A stretch of 64,000 bases of DNA, taken from positions 1 through 64,000 of the forward strand of contig NZ_JALIQP010000008.1 of assembly GCF_023566055.1 (NCBI RefSeq). The letters run 5' to 3'. This DNA comes from Halosolutus amylolyticus (GTDB taxonomy: Archaea > Halobacteriota > Halobacteria > Halobacteriales > Natrialbaceae). The position numbers and the translations under genes were made by a program. The notes beneath the pieces were generated by a model. It saw only the letters and a list, made by a program, of their open reading frames with translations, did not search any database and was not told the origin of the DNA. Below, in pieces: positions 59,434 through 64,000 of this stretch. Position 1 is the stretch's first letter; every line of letters starts with the position of its first letter.

Positions 59434-61257
59434 ATGGAAGATACTGACCGGTTATCCGATAGGCTTCGGGAACGTTCGATCGACCGCCGAACATATCTGA
59501 CGGGAACGGGGGCGGCACTCGGATCGATCGGAGCGTTTGCTGGCTTTGCCGGGACAGGAACGGCCGCAGAGTACGAGACGATCACCGTCCCATCCGGACA
59601 GGTCCACACGATCCAGGTGGGCGACGGCGACGTCCTCGAGAACGTCCTGATCGACATCACGGCTCCCAACTCCGGCTACCAGATCCGGGCCTACGGAACC
59701 GACTGGACGATCCGTAACGTCGGCGTCAAAGGCGAGTTCGACAACGGCGATGACACGCCGTTTCACGTCCGTGACACGGATCCGAACGGCGAGTCGGTGA
59801 TCGAGAACGTTTACCTCGGCGACGGGGCCAACGATTCGTTCCAGTGGAACACTCACCAGGTCACCGGGATCTACGTTCACGCGGACCACGCGGGTGATCT
59901 CCTGATCAAGAACGTTCACGTCAACGAGTTCCGGGACAACGCGTTCTACGGTTCCGATCCCGGCCACCCGTACTTCGACTACTCCGAGTACGGGACCGTC
60001 CGGATCGAGGACTGTTTCGCCCGTAACGGCGGGTTCAACTTCCGTATCTCGACGGAGGGGTCGTACTGCAAGAACTGCGTCTCCGTGATCACTGACTCGT
60101 ACAATACGGGCGGCCCGCGATTGTTCTACGACTACTTCTCGCGGGGAATCGAGTACATCGACTGCGATGCCCAGGGGTACGGCGATCACATCGGCTGGGG
60201 GAACGGCAGCACGTCGTGGTCGCAGTACACCGAGAACGGCGACGTCAAACTCGAGGGGTGTAGCGCGAACGTCGGGCAGACGGTCGGCGGCGAGCATCCC
60301 GGACAGTTGTCCGGCGAGCGACCCAGTTCGAACCCCCGAGATTCCCCCGAAGAGGTCGAAGGCGTTCCGCTATCGGCGGCGGAGGCCGCGAGCGGCACCA
60401 GCGGGTCGGGCGGCCGAGCGGGTATCTCATCCCCGGACTCCGACGACGCCGACGAGGACGACCTCGACAATACCGTCCTGATCGACGGCGTCGGCACGGT
60501 GGGGTCGACGACGTACGAGTTCAGCGTCACCGGCGACGTCGAGAAGTCCACGCACAGCGGCGCGTCGATCGACGGCGAGGACGTCATCGAGAGCGGCCGG
60601 GTCTCCGGCGCGGTCGCCGGTTGGCGCGATGCGTTCCGCTTCAGCGGCGAGGTCGAGGAGTTGACGGTCGACGGATCGGCGCGGGTCCTCGTGAACGGCG
60701 AGCGGGTCGATCCGTCCGAGTACGGCGACGACCTGCCCCACGTCCTCACGATCGTGGGCAACGGCACCGAATCGGCCTACGAGGTGACGGTCGACGGCAC
60801 CATCGATACGCTCGACGAGGAATCGAGCGACGAGATCGAACTGACGTCCGACGCGGCCGCCACGGGTACGATCGAGCGCGGCGTCCACCGACTTCGCTTC
60901 TCGGGTGACCTCGTCGACGTTACGTTCACGGAAGGCGGGACGCAGGTGTACCTCGACCAGGAGCGGATCGACCCCGACGACTACGACGCGGATCGAGAAC
61001 TGCCGCCGCACGCGATCGTGATCGACGGCTCCGACACCGACGGGGCGACGAGCTACTCGTTCACGATCGACGGCGACGTCGTGAAATCGAACTATCGGGA
61101 CGCCTCGATCGACGACGGGGACGAGATCGATGGAACGACCGTCCGCGGGGTCGTCGCCGACTACCTCGACGCCTACTGGTTCGACGGCGACATCGACGAG
61201 TTCCGACTCGCCGGGAACGCCTCGGTCGACGTCGAGTACGACGCCCGCGAGAAGTAA
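59434..61257 (+). CDS. Tat-exported beta-helix protein with triplicated C-terminal module (paralogue 4)
   Basis: A 607-aa secreted protein. SIDRRTYLTGTGAALGSIGAFAGFAGTGTA is a Tat signal. The beta-helix (about 45-320) parallels paralogue 3. After a Gly/Ser linker come three modules of ~80 residues matching paralogue 1: TVLIDGVGTVGSTTYEFSVTGDVEKSTHSGASIDGEDVI; IVGNGTESAYEVTVDGTID; VIDGSDTDGATSYSFTIDGDVVKSNYRDASIDDGDEI. Paralogues 1 and 4 are thus long forms and 2 and 3 short forms. A carbohydrate-binding or glycan-anchoring role for the module is plausible. No Cys, PGF-CTERM or membrane anchor is seen at the C-terminus. Confidence 0.78.
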   Translation: MEDTDRLSDRLRERSIDRRTYLTGTGAALGSIGAFAGFAGTGTAAEYETITVPSGQVHTIQVGDGDVLENVLIDITAPNSGYQIRAYGTDWTIRNVGVKGEFDNGDDTPFHVRDTDPNGESVIENVYLGDGANDSFQWNTHQVTGIYVHADHAGDLLIKNVHVNEFRDNAFYGSDPGHPYFDYSEYGTVRIEDCFARNGGFNFRISTEGSYCKNCVSVITDSYNTGGPRLFYDYFSRGIEYIDCDAQGYGDHIGWGNGSTSWSQYTENGDVKLEGCSANVGQTVGGEHPGQLSGERPSSNPRDSPEEVEGVPLSAAEAASGTSGSGGRAGISSPDSDDADEDDLDNTVLIDGVGTVGSTTYEFSVTGDVEKSTHSGASIDGEDVIESGRVSGAVAGWRDAFRFSGEVEELTVDGSARVLVNGERVDPSEYGDDLPHVLTIVGNGTESAYEVTVDGTIDTLDEESSDEIELTSDAAATGTIERGVHRLRFSGDLVDVTFTEGGTQVYLDQERIDPDDYDADRELPPHAIVIDGSDTDGATSYSFTIDGDVVKSNYRDASIDDGDEIDGTTVRGVVADYLDAYWFDGDIDEFRLAGNASVDVEYDAREK

Positions 61258-61353
61258 TCGCCACGCACGCCAGGGCGTCGGTATCGGGTGCCGGGTCGTC
61301 GGCGAGACGCGATCGATCGTCGATCGATACCGGACATCCGTCCTTCCGCCGGC

Positions 61354-62631
61354 TCAGCCGGCGATCACGTCGGTGGCTTCGAGTTCCGCCCTGACGGCCG
61401 CCTCGAGCGCGTCAACGTCGGCGACGATGTCCGTCCCCTGGTACTCGCACAGCTGATATCGATACCGGAGCCCGCGCTGTTTCGCGAGCACGAAGTACAC
61501 GGGCTGGACGTAGTCCGACCGGAAGAGTTCGATGACGCTCGCGTCGCTGGCGTAGAGGACGTTCGTCAGCCCGGCCCCGTGTGGCGCGACGATCACGTCC
61601 GCCCGGGAGAACAGGGCGACGTCCTCCGCCATCGATCGATCGCTCAGCACGTACTTTTCGAACCCGTAGGGCTCGAGGACGTCGAGGACTTCGTCTTCGT
61701 TGACGACCCGTCGATAGTCGGCGTCCTCCCGGGAGATGTAGACGAGTTCCGGGTCGTCGTCGTCCGTCTCGAATCCCTCAGCCGCGGCCGCCTCGCACAT
61801 CCGATCGTGGAGCCACTGGTGTGCGACCGGGGAGATGTCGGCCCGATTCAGTTCGCGTCTGACCGACGGGACGACCAGTTCGTCGACGCGTCCGTGGTGG
61901 CGATCCCACTCGATCAGGTCCGCGTCCTCGTACCCGAGCAACTCGAGGGACTCGCGCTGGAACGGCGTCGGGTTCGGCCCCACGATCAGTTTCGGCGTCT
62001 CGCCGGTGCGCTCGCGATAGGCTTCGACCCCTTCGAGTCGGGTGAGCGTCTCGACCGTCCAGTGGTAGTAGCCGCGGTTCCACTGGTTGTAGAGGAGCAC
62101 CGCACGATCGATCGATCCGGTATCCGCGTCGGCCCTCCCGGAACCACCCGTCCGTGGCCGGGACGGGGAGAGGGCGCTTCGGGCGGAATTCGCCATGTTC
62201 AACGACAGCACCTCGGGGCTGACGACTGCCTCGAGCACCAGCCGGTAGCGTCGATCGAGCGGGACGGGATACTCCCCGACGAGTCGGACGTCCCGGAGCG
62301 TCCCGACGAACGGCTGCGGGAGCGTCGCAGTTCCGATCCGGGCTTCTACTTCCGTCCCGTGCTGGTCTCCCTCCGGCGGTTCGATCTCGACGATTCGGTC
62401 CCGGTCGTAGTACTCGATCGAGCCGTTCTCGCGGAACCGACGTTCCAGGTCGTCCCGATCGAGGATGAGCGGAGCGCAGTAGTCGACGAACGCGTAGCTC
62501 GCCGGGTGGAAGTACCGCGCGTACGTCTGGGGGTGAAAGACGCGCGAGAGCTTGGTTCCGAGCGTCCCGCTGGCGTTCGATAGAAGAGCATCGAGATCCA
62601 CGGCCGAGGCGAGTTTCGAGACTCCGCTCAT
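61354..62631 (-). CDS. GT61-family glycosyltransferase
   Basis: A 425-aa protein with the GT61/DUF563 pattern. LLYNQWNRGYYHWTVETLTRLEG holds the conserved Tyr-His-Trp, PKLIVGPNPTPFQRESLELLGY follows, VYISREDADYRRVVNEDEVLDVL is the Ser-Arg segment, and VIVAPHGAGLTNVLYASDASVIELF the signature GAGL. GT61 enzymes transfer pentoses or hexoses to glycans; substrate unknown. No signal or membrane helix is obvious. A WTAACAAAG element lies 24 bp upstream. It is divergent from the DUF354-like gene. Confidence 0.85.
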   Translation of the reverse strand: MSGVSKLASAVDLDALLSNASGTLGTKLSRVFHPQTYARYFHPASYAFVDYCAPLILDRDDLERRFRENGSIEYYDRDRIVEIEPPEGDQHGTEVEARIGTATLPQPFVGTLRDVRLVGEYPVPLDRRYRLVLEAVVSPEVLSLNMANSARSALSPSRPRTGGSGRADADTGSIDRAVLLYNQWNRGYYHWTVETLTRLEGVEAYRERTGETPKLIVGPNPTPFQRESLELLGYEDADLIEWDRHHGRVDELVVPSVRRELNRADISPVAHQWLHDRMCEAAAAEGFETDDDDPELVYISREDADYRRVVNEDEVLDVLEPYGFEKYVLSDRSMAEDVALFSRADVIVAPHGAGLTNVLYASDASVIELFRSDYVQPVYFVLAKQRGLRYRYQLCEYQGTDIVADVDALEAAVRAELEATDVIAG

Positions 62632-62655
62632 ATACCGTCAAACCGACTTCGGGCG

Positions 62656-62664
62656 GTTTGTTAT
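62656..62664 (-). promoter_or_regulatory. WTAACAAAG promoter element (GT61 gene)
   Basis: ggATAACAAAccgc on the minus strand, 24 bp before the start codon. Confidence 0.6.
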
Positions 62665-62777
62665 CCGTCTCTTTTTCTGAAATTTCTGTCGAGTGCATCT
62701 CTACCCTCAAAATATCGGGTTTCCGTATCACTGTACGTGTAGTATTACAATGGAACGACGGTGCGTATTCCCGCTCG

Positions 62778-63878
62778 ATGCGGATTCTCGTTTTCGCCAA
62801 CACGCCCGCTCACGTTCATCTGTATCGCAACGCTGTCGATCGACTCCAGGACGCCGGCCACGACGTGCTCGTCCTGACCCGGGAGTACGCCTGTACGACG
62901 GACTTACTCGAGTACTTCGGACTCCCCTACCGGGTGTACGGGACCCACGAGACGGCCGGCTACTCGACGCTCGGCTTCGCGCGGGAACTGGGGGGTCAGC
63001 TGGGATCGATCGCGACCGAGACGCTCCGATTCGGACCGGACGTCGTCTTCGGGCGCGGCCCGTACGCGGCGGCCGCCGGAACCCTCTCGCGCACCCCGAT
63101 TGTGCTCGTTCTCGACGACGAACCGGCGGATTTCAACCACACCGTCTCCCGTCCCTTCGCCGACTGTATCCTCTCCCCTGCGGTCACCCGCCGGGACCTC
63201 GGCGACGCCCACTACACGTTCGACGGCTTCAAGGAGTGTGCGTATCTCCACCCCGAGGTCTTCGAACCGGACGGCACCGTCCGCGAGGCGCTCGGCGTCG
63301 GTCCGGACGAGCAGTACGCCCTCGTCCGGTTCAACGCGCTCGACGCCCTGCACGACACCGACCTGGAGGGGTTCTCCCCCGACCAGCGCCGGGACCTGAT
63401 CGATCGACTCGCCGATCGGGCGACCGTCTTCGTCTCCGACGAGGGCGACGAGATGGCGTTCGACGACCTCCCGGCGCGTCCCTACGATCTCCACCCGGCG
63501 CTGATCCACGACGCGATGGCCGAGGCCGCCCTCGTGGTCTCCGACACCGGGACGATGGTCACCGAGGCCGCCCTGCTCGGCACCCCCGCGTTCCGCTACC
63601 GCGGGACCGACGACCACGAGTACGGCGAGTTCCGGGAACTCGAACGCGCCGGCCTCGCCGAACAATTCGACGCCTACGACCGGATCCGCGACCGATCGCT
63701 CGCGATCCTCGCCGACGCCGACGCCGAACGACGCTGGCGAAAGCGACGGCGGGACTACGTCGGCGACCTCGTGAACCTGACCGACGTGCTCGTCGACGTC
63801 GCCGAATCCCGCGGCGCGATCGATCGACTCGAATCCTCGACGCGGCGATCGTTGCGGGCGCGATCGGCGATGACCTGA
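62778..63878 (+). CDS. DUF354-family glycosyltransferase-like protein
   Basis: A 366-aa GT-B-like protein. MRILVFANTPAHVHLYRNAVDRLQDAGHDVLVLTREY is the hallmark DUF354 start. FGPDVVFGRGPYAAAAGTLSRTPIVLVLDDEP follows, and the second domain has LIHDAMAEAALVVSDTGTMVTEAALLGTPAFRYRG, a nucleotide-sugar-binding motif like that of UDP-GlcNAc 2-epimerases and MurG. Archaeal DUF354 proteins occur in surface-glycan clusters, and a transferase or epimerase role is possible. The ATG at 62778 is chosen because the frame upstream (62658) would overlap the GT61 promoter. A TATA-like gtagtattacaatg lies at about 62739-62752. Confidence 0.8.
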   Translation: MRILVFANTPAHVHLYRNAVDRLQDAGHDVLVLTREYACTTDLLEYFGLPYRVYGTHETAGYSTLGFARELGGQLGSIATETLRFGPDVVFGRGPYAAAAGTLSRTPIVLVLDDEPADFNHTVSRPFADCILSPAVTRRDLGDAHYTFDGFKECAYLHPEVFEPDGTVREALGVGPDEQYALVRFNALDALHDTDLEGFSPDQRRDLIDRLADRATVFVSDEGDEMAFDDLPARPYDLHPALIHDAMAEAALVVSDTGTMVTEAALLGTPAFRYRGTDDHEYGEFRELERAGLAEQFDAYDRIRDRSLAILADADAERRWRKRRRDYVGDLVNLTDVLVDVAESRGAIDRLESSTRRSLRARSAMT

Positions 63879-63906
63879 CGATCGCCGCCGAATGCCGTCG
63901 AACCGC

Positions 63907-64000
63907 TCAGTCGTCGATCGCCGACCCGTACGCTAACCGGTTCCTACGGTCACTGCTGTCACTTTTCAGGGAACGATGTTCGGATCTCGAACCCGCCGCC
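63907..64000 (-). CDS. Possible C-terminal end of a gene running off the window
   Basis: On the minus strand the frame is open from the window edge to a TGA at 63907-63909 and ends RNRLAYGSAIDD. Thirty codons are too few to assign a family. It would be convergent with the DUF354-like gene, a sensible arrangement. Confidence 0.25.
   Translation of the reverse strand, partial: AAGSRSEHRSLKSDSSDRRNRLAYGSAIDD

Noticed and set aside
1-64000. tRNA, rRNA or integrase genes
   Set aside because: No cloverleaf-like or rRNA-like sequence and no recombinase or transposase protein was seen while reading both strands; a covariance-model search would be needed to be certain.

Overview
The window is chromosomal DNA of a halophilic archaeon (class Halobacteria). 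The evidence is high GC, a strongly acidic predicted proteome, Tat signals on most exported proteins, a PGF-CTERM anchor, TFB, a bacterio-opsin-activator-type regulator, Orc1/Cdc6 with haloarchaeal origin boxes, and several small haloarchaea-specific families. Genus cannot be settled by reading; the abundance of CGATCG would fit a Natrialbales-like lineage, but that is inference. No rRNA, tRNA, CRISPR array or transposase was seen.

Layout. (1) 1-4.0 kb: a replication origin. An orc1/cdc6 gene is followed upstream by a ~2 kb non-coding oriC. It carries about 15 origin recognition boxes, a perfect 35-bp inverted repeat flanking an AT-rich unwinding region, and several short tandem arrays. (2) 4.3-7.9 kb: a metal/redox cluster. 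A P19-like metal-binding lipoprotein gene is divergent from SCO1 - TlpA-like thioredoxin - CcdA, separated by a 36-bp tandem repeat; this looks like cytochrome oxidase copper and thiol maturation. (3) 8.1-13.6 kb: a UspA protein, a 1052-aa Bat-like sensor-regulator, a second HTH_10 regulator and a DUF5786 protein. (4) 14.5-18.5 kb: glmS and glmU facing each other (UDP-GlcNAc supply) plus a small zinc protein. (5) 19.4-23.8 kb: the first cell-surface patch, with a FemAB-like transferase, an alkaline-phosphatase-superfamily phosphodiesterase and a DegT-type aminotransferase. (6) 23.9-28.1 kb: the most unusual part. A HerA-like ATPase gene is divergent from parA and a small ribbon-helix-helix-like gene; the 1.2 kb between them is packed with 9-bp direct repeats built on an AC-N-GT core. 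A short outlier array lies at 44.33 kb. (7) 28.6-33.9 kb: an XPB-type helicase, TFB, a DUF7344 regulator and two copies of an 84-bp palindromic element. (8) 34.2-63.9 kb: a large cell-surface glycan region with four paralogous secreted beta-helix proteins, two paralogous multi-pass GT-C-like proteins, a flippase, GT4, GT61 and DUF354 transferases, a polysaccharide deacetylase, an oxidoreductase-DUF362-epimerase operon, a second phosphodiesterase, a PP-loop enzyme and a PGF-CTERM surface protein.

How it fits together. GlmS and GlmU would feed UDP-GlcNAc to the glycan region. There, oxidoreductase, epimerase and aminotransferase would make modified sugars, the transferases and flippase would assemble and export them, and phosphodiesterases, deacetylase and FemAB-like enzyme would modify lipid carriers or finished surface polymers (inference). 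Nearly every transcription unit of this region begins with a variant TATA element, WTAACAAAG, 24-75 bp before the start codon, which suggests one shared regulatory programme. The HerA-ParA-RHH-repeat locus looks like a type Ib-like segregation module.
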